The position numbers and the translations under genes are program-made. The notes beneath the pieces were generated by a model. The model had not been told where the DNA came from, did not search any database, and saw only the letters and a list, made by a program, of their open reading frames with translations. A DNA stretch of 32,013 bases from Streptomyces longispororuber. GTDB taxonomy: Bacteria; Actinomycetota; Actinomycetes; Streptomycetales; Streptomycetaceae. This document shows positions 20,633-28,516 of this stretch, in pieces. Each line of letters begins with the position of its first letter. Position 1 is the stretch's first letter. Where the stretch lies: the NCBI RefSeq assembly GCF_014656095.1, contig NZ_BNBT01000099.1:1-32013 (forward strand). Reading direction: 5' to 3'.

Positions 20633-20651
20633 CACCCGTCGCGCCGCCGGC

Positions 20652-20670
20652 CGCGGGCGGGCCGCCCGCG
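20652..20670 (+). terminator. Short hairpin after SARP-1
   Basis: An 8-bp perfect stem CGCGGGCG/CGCCCGCG with a 3-nt loop, 20 nt past the stop of the regulator. It is a plausible terminator. Confidence 0.4.
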
Positions 20671-20734
20671 CCACGAGGCACGCACCGTGCGCGCCCGTTC
20701 CGTCCCTCGCCGACCGGGGGCCGTGCGCCGGACC

Positions 20735-21144
20735 CCACGGCAGCTCCCCGAGCCGGGAGCCGCACCCCCAAGGGCACCGCGGCTCCCCGGCCGCCGTGCC
20801 CGGGGACCGCACTCCCGAGACCCACCTCGACTCTCCGGCCCCCGCACCCCCGAGGCCCACCGCGGTTCCCCGGCCCCCGCGCCGGGGGCCCGCGCCCCTA
20901 CGTCCACGGCAGGTCCTTGGGCCCCCACGGCCGTACGCCTAAGTCCACGGCAGGTCCTTCGGGTCCCACGGTGCTGTTCCCACTTCGCCTAACTCCACGA
21001 CAGATCTCGCGGCCCCCGTCCCCGTACGCCTAGGTCCACGGCAGGTCGCCGAACGCCTGGGCCGCGGACGGCGCGGCGTCGGCGTCCGCGCTCACGTGCG
21101 CCTGCGCCGACACCGACGCCGGTGCCACCGTCCAGGGCAGGTCG
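20735..21144 (-). repeat. Array of DLPWT-encoding repeats, intact to decayed
   Basis: Read on the minus strand, a segment encoding (P-W-x-P-K)-D-L-P-W-T followed by a stop recurs. The CCA of its Trp codon context starts at plus positions 21132 and 21036 (inside the peptide gene), 20995, 20945 and 20904. More decayed copies lie near 20857, 20822, 20774 and 20735. Spacings are about 96, 41, 50, 41, 47, 35, 48 and 39 bp. The copies with stops end at 21030, 20989, 20939 and 20898, which fall in all three reading frames. This array accounts for most of the 20633-21029 gap; no other gene is supported there. Confidence 0.75.
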
Positions 21145-21245
21145 CCGAGGCGCGCTTCCTTGGCCCCCGCCGACCCGCCGAGCAGCAGGACCTGCGCACA
21201 GGCCGCACCGACAAGGACGGTCAGGATGGTACGAGGCTTGTTCAT
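21030..21245 (-). CDS. Small secreted protein with two GDLPWT motifs (putative peptide precursor)
   Basis: A 71-residue protein not recognised as any named family. The signal peptide has a basic MNKPR start, hydrophobic core ILTVLVGAACAQVLLLGG and probable cleavage after SAGA. The mature part (about 43 aa) has no Cys, is rich in Ala, Ser and Asp, and carries LGDLPWT just after the cleavage site and FGDLPWT as its last residues. The Cys in the signal core is not in a lipobox. The start is well supported by GAGGAG 8 nt upstream of the ATG on the minus strand. The gene is flanked by SARP-1 (convergent, 397 bp away) and SARP-2 (divergent, sharing a 197-bp promoter region). Repeats of its 3' end continue past its stop. 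A secreted signal or short structural peptide are possibilities; no activity is shown by sequence. Confidence 0.78.
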   Translation of the reverse strand: MNKPRTILTVLVGAACAQVLLLGGSAGAKEARLGDLPWTVAPASVSAQAHVSADADAAPSAAQAFGDLPWT

Positions 21246-21442
21246 GCCGAAGTCTCCTCACTGGCGGACCGCCCCCCTCCGAGACGATCATGAAGGAACC
21301 TACGGGGCCCGGCTGTCTCCCCGATTTCCCACCGCTTTCGTCGCTCTTTCGCCACCCCACATCGCCCCCACATCACCGCGACAAGGGCGCGAAAGCCCAG
21401 GTCGTTAGCGTCGGGCACTCGCGTATATCCAATGGGGGGGAC

Positions 21443-23425
21443 ATGCCGAGCAAGCTGCACGAAAGACCTCAGACGACGGCGGTGACCGGTAAGACCGCGC
21501 TGCTGCAGCGGGCGGTGCCCGGTGTCATCGGGGCGCCGGGGCTCAGGACCGCCCTGGCCGCCGTCACGGCGCGGCCCCCGGAGCCCGCCGTCACGTCGAG
21601 CCTGGAGTTCCGCCTGCTCGGCCCGGTGCGGGTCAGCCACGGCGGCTCCGCCGTGCCCCTGTCCGGCTCCAAGATCCACACGGTGCTCGCGGCGCTGCTC
21701 CTCGCCCGCGGCCGGGCCGTCTCCGACAGCCGGCTGAGCGCCGTGCTGTGGGGCCACACGCCGCCGTCGACGCTCAACTCGCAGATCTACACGTACATCT
21801 CGCGGCTGCGGAAGCGCCTCGGCCCCGGCGTCGACATCGCCCGGCAGGGCCCGGGCTACGTGCTGAACGCGCCCGCGTGCCGCGTGGACGTGTTCGAGTT
21901 CGAGGAGCTCAGCGGCGAGGGGCGGCGCGCGCTGCGGCGGGGGGACTACGCCCTGGCCGGCACACTCCTCACCCAGGCGCTCGACCTGTGGCGGGGCGAG
22001 CCGCTGGAGAACGTCACCGAGCACCTGCTGGACTCGGTGCGCCCGCAGTTGGAGACGGACCGGGCCACCGCCCTGGAGTGCCGCATCGAGGCCGACCTGG
22101 CGCTCGGCCGGCACGACCGGGTCAGCGCCGAACTCGCGGGCCTGGTCGCGCGGTTCCCGCTGCGCGAGAAGCTCCGCGCCCAGCTCATCACGGCCCTGTA
22201 CCGCTCCGCCCGGCAGGCGGAGGCCGTGCGCGTCTACCAGGAGGGCTGCCGCGAACTGGCCGAGCAGCTCGGCGTGGACCCCGGGCCCGAACTGCGCTCC
22301 GTCTACCAGGCGATGCTCCGGGGCGAGATCCCCCCGCCCGCCGCCGCGCGGCCGCGCGCGACGGGGACGGCTGCCGCGCCCGCCGCGGCGGCGGCCGCCC
22401 CGTGCCTGCTGCCGCCGGACACCCTCGCCTTCACCGGCCGCCGGGCCGAACTCGACCGGCTGCGCGCGCTGCTCACCCCGCCCGCGCCCGGCACCGCGGA
22501 GTCCGCCGCCCCGCAGCCGGTGCGGGTCCTGCTCACCGGCATGGCCGGGGTGGGCAAGTCCGCGCTGGCCGTCCGCGCCGCCCACCGCGCCGCCCCGCAC
22601 TACCCCGACGGCCAGCTCCACGCGGAGCTGTGCCACCCGGACGGGCGGCCCAAGTCCCCGCAGGAGGTGCTCCTCGGGCTGCTGCGCGCCCTGGACGGAC
22701 CCGAGCCCGCCGCCCACCCGGAGGACGACCTGGAGGAGCTGGTCCGCCGCTACCGCTCCCGCACCGCCCGCCGCAGGCTGCTCGTCCTCCTGGACAACGC
22801 CGTCGGCGACGCCCAGCTCGGCCCGCTGCTGCCCGGCGGCCCCGGCACGGCCGTCCTGATCACCAGCCGCACCCGGCTCGCGGGCCTGCCCGAGGCCCGC
22901 ACCCTGCCGGTGGCACCGCTGTCCGAGGCCGACGCCCTGGACCTGCTCGGCGCCGTCGCGGGCCGTGACCGGGTGCGCGCCGAGCCGGACGCCGCCGCGG
23001 CCGCCGCCCAGGTCTGCGACCGGCTGCCGCTGGCCCTGCGCATCGCTGGCACCCGGCTCGCGAGCCGCCCGCACTGGTCCCTGGCCCGGTTCGCCGAGCG
23101 CCTCGCCGACCCGGCGCGCCGGCTGCGCGAGCTGCGCTACGGGGACCTCAGCGTCCGCGACTCCTTCCGCCGCTCCCTGCCGCAGGTGCGCCCCGGCACG
23201 CGGAAGGTGCTGCCCTGGCTGTCGATGCTGGGCGAGGAGCCCTTCTCGGCCGCCAACGCGGCGGACGCGCTGGGGCTCTCCGAGGCCCAGGCGGAACGGG
23301 TCCTTGAGCACCTGCTCGACGTCGGCCTGGTGCAGCCCGCCCCGCCGGCCGCCGCGCACGACCGCTACCGCTTCCACCCGCTCGCGCTGCTGTTCACGGA
23401 GTCCCTCTCGCCCGCGAGCACCTGA
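21443..23425 (+). CDS. AfsR/SARP-type regulator with NB-ARC but no TPR domain
   Basis: A 660-residue SARP-family activator. It has an unusual N-terminal extension of about 50 residues before the winged helix LEFRLLGPVRVSHGG (from about 54), which ends in GPGYVLNAPACRVDV. A BTAD follows to about 300 (EQLGVDPGPELRSVYQAML). The NB-ARC ATPase has P-loop GMAGVGKS (366-373), Walker B LLVLLDNA, LITSRTRL and CDRLPLALRIAGTRL, and ends in a winged-helix segment (EEPFSAANAADALGLSEAQ). The protein stops about where TPRs begin in SARP-1. ATG 21443 follows a GGGGGG ribosome site; the frame is open to 21122, but that part crosses the divergent peptide gene. Sharing a promoter region with that gene suggests it may regulate it (inference). 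Confidence 0.9.
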   Translation: MPSKLHERPQTTAVTGKTALLQRAVPGVIGAPGLRTALAAVTARPPEPAVTSSLEFRLLGPVRVSHGGSAVPLSGSKIHTVLAALLLARGRAVSDSRLSAVLWGHTPPSTLNSQIYTYISRLRKRLGPGVDIARQGPGYVLNAPACRVDVFEFEELSGEGRRALRRGDYALAGTLLTQALDLWRGEPLENVTEHLLDSVRPQLETDRATALECRIEADLALGRHDRVSAELAGLVARFPLREKLRAQLITALYRSARQAEAVRVYQEGCRELAEQLGVDPGPELRSVYQAMLRGEIPPPAAARPRATGTAAAPAAAAAAPCLLPPDTLAFTGRRAELDRLRALLTPPAPGTAESAAPQPVRVLLTGMAGVGKSALAVRAAHRAAPHYPDGQLHAELCHPDGRPKSPQEVLLGLLRALDGPEPAAHPEDDLEELVRRYRSRTARRRLLVLLDNAVGDAQLGPLLPGGPGTAVLITSRTRLAGLPEARTLPVAPLSEADALDLLGAVAGRDRVRAEPDAAAAAAQVCDRLPLALRIAGTRLASRPHWSLARFAERLADPARRLRELRYGDLSVRDSFRRSLPQVRPGTRKVLPWLSMLGEEPFSAANAADALGLSEAQAERVLEHLLDVGLVQPAPPAAAHDRYRFHPLALLFTESLSPAST

Positions 23426-23535
23426 CCCGGACGTTTCCCCGCGCTCCCGGCCAACCGGCCCTGACCTGCGCGTTGTTACGAAGAGCTGACAGCGCGGCGG
23501 TCAACCGGGGGCGGGGGATCCGCCTCTGTCCGGGC

Positions 23536-25461
23536 ATGGGGACTCACGCAGAGAAGACCGTCAGGACCCGTCGCCGCCGGCGGCTCGTCGACTATCCGCG
23601 GCGCGGGCGGCGGGGGGTGCGGCGCTGGCTGCCCTCCTGGCGGCAGTGGCTGAGCGCCTTCGGCCTGTGCGGCGGCGCCATCGGCGGGCTCTTCACCTAC
23701 GTGTACGCCACCGTGGACATCCCCGACGAGAACGCCGCGGCCCAGCAGGAGGCCAACGTCTACTACTGGGCCGACGGCACGCAGCTCGTCTCCACCGGGG
23801 ACGTGAACCGGCAGAACATCCCGCTCGACGAGGTGCCCGAGGCGGTGCGCGACGCCGTCATCGCCGCCGAGAACGACAGCTTCTACAGCGACTCGGGCGT
23901 CTCCCCCAAGGGCCTGCTGCGCGCGGTGGCGAACATGGCGAGCGGCGGCGACACCCAGGGCGGCTCCACCATCACGCAGCAGTACGTGAAGAACACGTAC
24001 CTCTCGCAGGACCAGACCGTCACGCGCAAGGTCAGGGAGTTCGTGATCGCGCTCAAGGTGGACCGGAGCAAGAGCAAGGACGAGATCCTCCAGGGCTACC
24101 TCAACAGCAGTTGGTTCGGGCGCGGCGCCTACGGCATCGAGGCCGCCGCGCAGGCCTACTACGGCATCCCGGCCCGCGAGCTGAACCCCAGCCAGGGCGC
24201 CCTGCTCGCCGCCCTGCTCAAGGGCGCCGAGCAGTACGACCCCTCGGTGAGCCCGGCCAACCACCGCCGGGCGAAGGCGCGCTGGGCGTGGATCCTGGAC
24301 CGGCAGGTCGCCATCGGCCGGATGAGCGGGGCCGAGCGGGCGACGTACCGCACGTTCCCCGAGCCGCACGAGGAGTCGCGCTCCACCAGCCTGAACGCCC
24401 ACCACGGCCAGGCCGGGTACCTCGTCGACGTCGCCAACAAGTACGTCCGCCAGCGCACCGGCCTCACCGACAAGGACCTCGCCCGCGGCGGCTACAAGAT
24501 CCACACCACGTTCGACAAGCGGCGGGTGCGGCAGCTCGCCCTCTCGGCGCGGCGGGTGCTCGGCCGGGAGCTCGACCCGAAGGAGCGCAAGCAGGACCGC
24601 GGGGTGCAGCTCGGCGCGGCCTCCGTGCGCACCGCGGACGGCGCCGTGCTCGCCCTGTACGGCGGGTCCGACGCGACCCGGCACTTCAGCAACAACGCGG
24701 ACACCTCCGGCGTCCCCGCGGGCTCGGCGTTCAAGCCGTTCGTGCTCGCCGCCGCCCTCCAGGACGGCGTCGACACCGGCGCGGGCCCGGCCGGGATGAC
24801 CCCGCGCGAGGCCCTGATCCAGGGCGGCCACGCCACCTATCTGCACCTGGGCAAGCAGGTCGGCTTCGCGCGGATGCGGGAGGTCGCCGTCGACACCGGG
24901 ATGCTCCCCGCCAGCATGGGCCCCAAGGAGGACCAGTTCGCCGTCGGCACCTCGACGCCCAGCGCCATCCGGCTCGCGAGCGCGTACGGCACGCTCGCAC
25001 GCGGCGGCCTCCAGCACGACCCGTACGCGGTGACCTTGGTGACCAAGGACGGCGAGGAGCTCGGCGGCCTGGAGCCGCCGCCCACCCGGCGCGCCCTGGA
25101 CTCCCGCGTGGCCGGGCGGGTCGAGGACGCGCTGCGCGGGGCCGCCGCCGACAGCCTGGGCCGGGTCACCGACCGCCGCGGACGGCCGGTCGCGGCGGGC
25201 CGCACCACCGACCAGGACCGGCTGCGGTCCGCGTGGTTCGCCGGGTACACCCGCGAGGTGTCCACGGCGGTGACGCTGTTCCGCACCCGCGCGGGCGACC
25301 CGCTGCTCCAGCCGCTCTCCGGCGTCGGCGGCGCGGACTCCCGGCGCGGCAACGCCCTCACCGAGCGCGTGTGGACCGAGGCGCTGCGCGGCGTTGACCT
25401 TGCCCCTGGGTCAGGGCCGAAGGTCGAGTCGGCCGCGGCGACCGCCCCGGCCACCCCCTGA
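23536..25461 (+). CDS. Class A PBP-like transglycosylase with degenerate transpeptidase motifs
   Basis: Membrane-anchored bifunctional penicillin-binding-protein homologue, about 641 aa. An Arg-rich cytoplasmic tail is followed by one TM (WLSAFGLCGGAIGGLFTYVYA, about 39-59). The GT51 glycosyltransferase has catalytic Glu112 (AAENDSFYSDSGV), GGSTITQQ (142-149), KDEILQGYLNSSWFGRGAYGIEAAA and LNPSQGALLAALLKG. In the transpeptidase half the nucleophile SAFK (397-400) is present, but the SxN motif reads GGH (430-432) and the KTGT box reads GRTTD (555-559), before the conserved AWFAGYT. Peptide cross-linking is therefore doubtful, while glycan polymerisation looks intact. ATG 23536 is preferred to TTG 23473, although the ribosome site (GGGGGA) is weak. 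It could be a regulatory or resistance-type PBP; the latter is speculation. Confidence 0.88.
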   Translation: MGTHAEKTVRTRRRRRLVDYPRRGRRGVRRWLPSWRQWLSAFGLCGGAIGGLFTYVYATVDIPDENAAAQQEANVYYWADGTQLVSTGDVNRQNIPLDEVPEAVRDAVIAAENDSFYSDSGVSPKGLLRAVANMASGGDTQGGSTITQQYVKNTYLSQDQTVTRKVREFVIALKVDRSKSKDEILQGYLNSSWFGRGAYGIEAAAQAYYGIPARELNPSQGALLAALLKGAEQYDPSVSPANHRRAKARWAWILDRQVAIGRMSGAERATYRTFPEPHEESRSTSLNAHHGQAGYLVDVANKYVRQRTGLTDKDLARGGYKIHTTFDKRRVRQLALSARRVLGRELDPKERKQDRGVQLGAASVRTADGAVLALYGGSDATRHFSNNADTSGVPAGSAFKPFVLAAALQDGVDTGAGPAGMTPREALIQGGHATYLHLGKQVGFARMREVAVDTGMLPASMGPKEDQFAVGTSTPSAIRLASAYGTLARGGLQHDPYAVTLVTKDGEELGGLEPPPTRRALDSRVAGRVEDALRGAAADSLGRVTDRRGRPVAAGRTTDQDRLRSAWFAGYTREVSTAVTLFRTRAGDPLLQPLSGVGGADSRRGNALTERVWTEALRGVDLAPGSGPKVESAAATAPATP

Positions 25462-25489
25462 TCAGCATCCGGTCGCGGAGGATGCCCAC

Positions 25490-26368
25490 GTGAGGAACCA
25501 CCCCGAGGACGACACCCGCAGGACCGCCGGCCTGCTGAGCATCGGCGCCTTCGCCCGCCGCACCCGGCTCTCGGCGAAGGCGCTGCGGCTCTACGACCGC
25601 CAGGGCCTGCTCCCGCCCGCGTACGTGGACGGGGCGACGGGCTACCGCTACTACCTGCCCGCGCAGGTCGAGCGGGCCCGCACCGTCGTGCTGCTGCGCC
25701 GCCTCGGCATGCCGCTCGCGGACATCGCGGCGGTGCTCCGGCTCGACGGCGAGCGGGCGGCGGCCGCGCTCGACGGCTACTGGGCGGACGTCGAGGAGCG
25801 GCACGCCGCCCGGCGCACCCTCGTGGGCTACCTCCGCGGCCGGCTGTCCGGAAGGAGCACGGCCATGTCTGGAACGTTCGAGGTCAGGACCGTCGAGGTG
25901 CCGGAGACCGCCGTCATCGGCGAGACCCGGCACCTGGTCAGCGACGAGCTGCCCGCGTGGATCGGCGACTCGCTGGGCCGTCTGGAGGAGGCCGCCGAGG
26001 ACTGCGGCGGGATCACCGGGCCGCCGTTCGTGATCTACCACTCCGACGTCACCGAGGAGAGCGACGGCCCCGCCGAGGCGTGCGTGCCGGTCGCCGACCT
26101 CGACGCGGCCCGCGCCTGGGTCGCGGCCCGCGGGCGGGCCCGGGGCCTCACGGCCCGGATGGAGCCGGCGTACCGGATGGCGTACGTCCGGATCACCAAG
26201 GCGCAGGTCGTCTACCCGCAGATCCTGGCGGCGTTCGACGCCGTGGAGGAGTGGATCACCCAGGAGGGCCTGACGCCCGCCGGACCGTGCCGGGAGGTGT
26301 ACTTCGCCGAGTGGGACGGCGCCGGCCCCGAGGACGAGGTGTGCGACGTGGCCTTCCCGGTGCGCTGA
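25490..26368 (+). CDS. MerR-family regulator with GyrI-like effector-binding domain
   Basis: A 292-residue BmrR-like regulator. The N-terminal MerR winged HTH is LLSIGAFARRTRLSAKALRLYDRQGLLPP, followed by GYRYYLPAQVERARTVVLLRRLGMPLADIAAVL and a dimerisation helix (to about 120). The C-terminal half (about 130-292) is a GyrI-like/AraC effector-binding barrel: FEVRTVEVPETAVIGETRHL, GPPFVIYHSDV, YRMAYVRITKAQ and a final PCREVYFAEWDGAGPEDEVCDVAFPVR. Such proteins bind lipophilic drugs or metabolites and activate promoters with long spacers, often for efflux genes. GTG 25490 has GGAGG about 8 nt upstream, 28 nt after the PBP-like stop, so the two may be co-transcribed. Confidence 0.92.
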   Translation: MRNHPEDDTRRTAGLLSIGAFARRTRLSAKALRLYDRQGLLPPAYVDGATGYRYYLPAQVERARTVVLLRRLGMPLADIAAVLRLDGERAAAALDGYWADVEERHAARRTLVGYLRGRLSGRSTAMSGTFEVRTVEVPETAVIGETRHLVSDELPAWIGDSLGRLEEAAEDCGGITGPPFVIYHSDVTEESDGPAEACVPVADLDAARAWVAARGRARGLTARMEPAYRMAYVRITKAQVVYPQILAAFDAVEEWITQEGLTPAGPCREVYFAEWDGAGPEDEVCDVAFPVR

Positions 26369-26427
26369 GCCCCCGCGCCGCCGCCCGCACCGCCCGCCAC
26401 TCACCCCGCCGCACCGGGGTGCAAACA

Positions 26428-26441
26428 TTCGCATGAGCGAA
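26428..26441. promoter_or_regulatory. Palindrome TTCGC-ATGA-GCGAA in the gap after the MerR gene
   Basis: A 5-bp perfect dyad in the 282-bp gap (26369-26650). A second dyad, TGCGAC-N12-GTCGCA, lies at 26522-26545. They could be operator sites for the membrane-protein gene downstream; no clear promoter boxes were identified. Nothing else was seen in this gap except GAAGGAG near 26611. Confidence 0.3.
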
Positions 26442-26650
26442 GAGGTGGTGCCCGGCAACAGTCTCCCCGCGCCCCGGGCACCCCGCCCGGCCTGCCCGGA
26501 CCGGCCCTGACGTGCTCGTACTGCGACAGCGTGCGTTCGGTCGCATACTGGCGGATACCTGGGCTCGGGGTCGCTGTCTGCCAACCATTCCGCAGCGGTT
26601 AGCGTCTTCTCCGAAGGAGTTGACCCCGCCAGCCGAACGGATCGCCGCCC

Positions 26651-28399
26651 GTGGCCTCTGCCGAACTGTCGTCCCCGACACTCTCCCGAGCCAGCCGGGG
26701 CAGTGACATGCGTGAGCCGTGGTACTGGCGTCACCGCATGCCACTGATGATCACGGTGGGTCTGCTGCCGTTGTACGCGCTGTGGTGGACGGTGTTCGCC
26801 ACGGGCGGCGGCGACCTCGCCGCCCAGCAGGCCTGGGCCGGCTTCGTCAAGCGGCACCCGGGCTCGGCGTACGGCCTGTTCTGGTACGGCGGCGTGCACA
26901 CGGCGAACTACAGCGTCATCTCGCCGTACCTGATGGCCGCGCTCGGCGTGCGCACGGTGGCGATGCTGTCCGGCCTCGCCTCCACCTGGATGGCCGTCGC
27001 GCTGATCACGCGCACCGGCATACGAAGACCGCTGTGGCCCTCGATCATCGTGGGCTTCTCCCTGTGGTGCCAGGTGGTGTGCGGGCGCGCCACCTTCATG
27101 CTCGGCGTGGCCTTCGGCGTCGCCGCCGTGTACGCCGTCTCCGGCAAGGCGGGCCGCGGCCGGATCGCGGCCACCGTGGCCCTGGCCGCGCTCGCCGCCA
27201 TGGGCAGCCCGGTCGCGGGGCTCTTCATCGTCGTGGTGGGCGCCGCCTACCTGCTCCAGCGCCGGTGGGCCAAGGCCCTCGCGCTCGTCCTGCCGCCGTT
27301 CGCCGTGGTCGGCCTGACCACCTGGCTGTTCCCCTTCGAGGGCGAGCAGCCGATGGCCTTCGTCCGCGTCTTCCCGCCGGTGCTGCTCTGCCTGGTCGTC
27401 ATCCTGGCCGCGCCGAGCTCCTGGCGGCTGCTCAAGCTGGGCTCCGGCGTGTACGCGGTGGGCGTCGTGCTGACCTGGATGATCCCCACGCCGATCGGCA
27501 CCAACGTCGAGCGGCTCGCGGAGCTGGCCGCCCCGGCCATAGTCCTCGCCGCGGTCCTCAACCGCGACCTGCCGCGCGCCCGGCTCTTCCACCGCGACCT
27601 GCCGCGCGTACGGCTCCTCAAGGGCCCCGGCGGGCCCGCCCGGATCTGGCGGCACGCCGTGCTGGTCAGCGCCGTCGTACTCTCCCTGATCTGGGTGTCG
27701 ATCAAGACGACCGCCGACATAGTCGCGTACACGAAGGTGCCCACCTGGGCGGTGGAGACCGACGGCGTCGTCAAGGAGCTCAAGCGCCTCGGCGCCGACC
27801 GCACCCGCGTCGAGGTCGTCCCGGCCCGCGACCACCGCGAGGCCGCCGTCCTGTCCCCGTACATCAACATGGCGCGCGGCTGGAACCGCCAGGCCGACGT
27901 CGAGCGCGGCCGCCTCTTCTACGAGGGCCGCCCGGTCTCCGAGGTCAAGGAGGGCGCCTTCACCTCGGCCTCCTACCGCGCCTGGCTGAACCACTGGGCC
28001 GTCGGCTTCGTCGTGCTCTACCAGGGCGACAGCGTCCCCGACGGCGCCGCCGAGCGCGAGCACAACCTCGTGACCAGCGGTCCCAGCTACCTGAAGCAGG
28101 TGTGGCAGGACGACAACTGGCGGATATACCGCGTCAAGGACCCGGTGCCGCTGGTCGACAAGCCCGGCTCCCTGGTCACCGCCGACGGCGCCAACATGAC
28201 CGTGCGCATGCCGACGGCCGGCTCCGTCGTCGTCCGCGTCGCCTACTCGCCGTGGCTCTGGGCGGAGGGCGCCTGCCTGCGCAAGGACGGCGACTTCACG
28301 CGCCTGACCGTCACCCGGCCGGGCGACGTGCGCATCGGCTCCGACTACACCGGCCCCTCCGGACCCCAGCCGCGCTGCGCGCCGGGCGACAAGGACTGA
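26651..28399 (+). CDS. Polytopic membrane protein, possible GT-C-like or 'MFS-annotated' family
   Basis: A 582-residue integral membrane protein. About ten hydrophobic segments lie in the first 370 residues (MPLMITVGLLPLYALWWTVF; YSVISPYLMAALGVRTVAML; ATVALAALAAMGSPVAGLFI; ...AVLVSAVVLSLIWVSIKTTA). A soluble C-terminal domain of about 200 residues follows, with WNRQADVERGRLFYEG and WLNHWAVGFVVLYQGD. This arrangement, with aromatic residues between membrane and soluble parts, recalls GT-C glycosyltransferase-like proteins, but no catalytic motif can be assigned. The GTG at 26651 is used; ATG 26708 (MREPWYWRHR) is an alternative, and neither has a strong ribosome site. A 30-bp in-frame duplication near 27560-27619 gives RDLPRARLF and RDLPRVRLL back to back in a loop between TMs. 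Confidence 0.75.
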   Translation: MASAELSSPTLSRASRGSDMREPWYWRHRMPLMITVGLLPLYALWWTVFATGGGDLAAQQAWAGFVKRHPGSAYGLFWYGGVHTANYSVISPYLMAALGVRTVAMLSGLASTWMAVALITRTGIRRPLWPSIIVGFSLWCQVVCGRATFMLGVAFGVAAVYAVSGKAGRGRIAATVALAALAAMGSPVAGLFIVVVGAAYLLQRRWAKALALVLPPFAVVGLTTWLFPFEGEQPMAFVRVFPPVLLCLVVILAAPSSWRLLKLGSGVYAVGVVLTWMIPTPIGTNVERLAELAAPAIVLAAVLNRDLPRARLFHRDLPRVRLLKGPGGPARIWRHAVLVSAVVLSLIWVSIKTTADIVAYTKVPTWAVETDGVVKELKRLGADRTRVEVVPARDHREAAVLSPYINMARGWNRQADVERGRLFYEGRPVSEVKEGAFTSASYRAWLNHWAVGFVVLYQGDSVPDGAAEREHNLVTSGPSYLKQVWQDDNWRIYRVKDPVPLVDKPGSLVTADGANMTVRMPTAGSVVVRVAYSPWLWAEGACLRKDGDFTRLTVTRPGDVRIGSDYTGPSGPQPRCAPGDKD

Positions 28400-28437
28400 C
28401 CACCGGCCTCCGGGCGAGCACCCGACGGGCGCCTCGT

Positions 28438-28495
28438 ACACACGACGAAGGGGTGGGGCGAGCCTTCCGGCTCGCCCCACCCCTTCGTCGTGTGT
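28438..28495. terminator. Bidirectional terminator, 27-bp perfect stem
   Basis: Arms 28438-28464 and 28469-28495 are exact reverse complements around a TTCC loop. The hairpin sits between two convergent genes ending at 28399 and 28517, so it can terminate both. Confidence 0.92.
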
Positions 28496-28516
28496 GGACC
28501 CTGGTCGCCCCGGCCG

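Noticed and set aside
20735..21144. CRISPR array
   Set aside because: Units are regularly spaced, but repeats are divergent, spacers are not unique sequences of constant length, and the repeats encode a conserved peptide end.
20989..21360. A 123-aa minus-strand protein overlapping the small secreted-protein gene in another frame
   Set aside because: No ribosome site and no domain. The 71-aa frame has a strong GAGGAG site and signal peptide. Its RDLSWS end is explained by the repeat array.
23473..23536. TTG start of the PBP-like gene at 23473
   Set aside because: Adds a stretch including a rare TTA codon and lacks a ribosome site; ATG 23536 gives a normal short basic tail before the TM.
25358..28480. 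Minus-strand frame of about 1040 codons opposite the MerR and membrane-protein genes
   Set aside because: Spans two well-supported plus-strand genes and their gap, with low-complexity composition.
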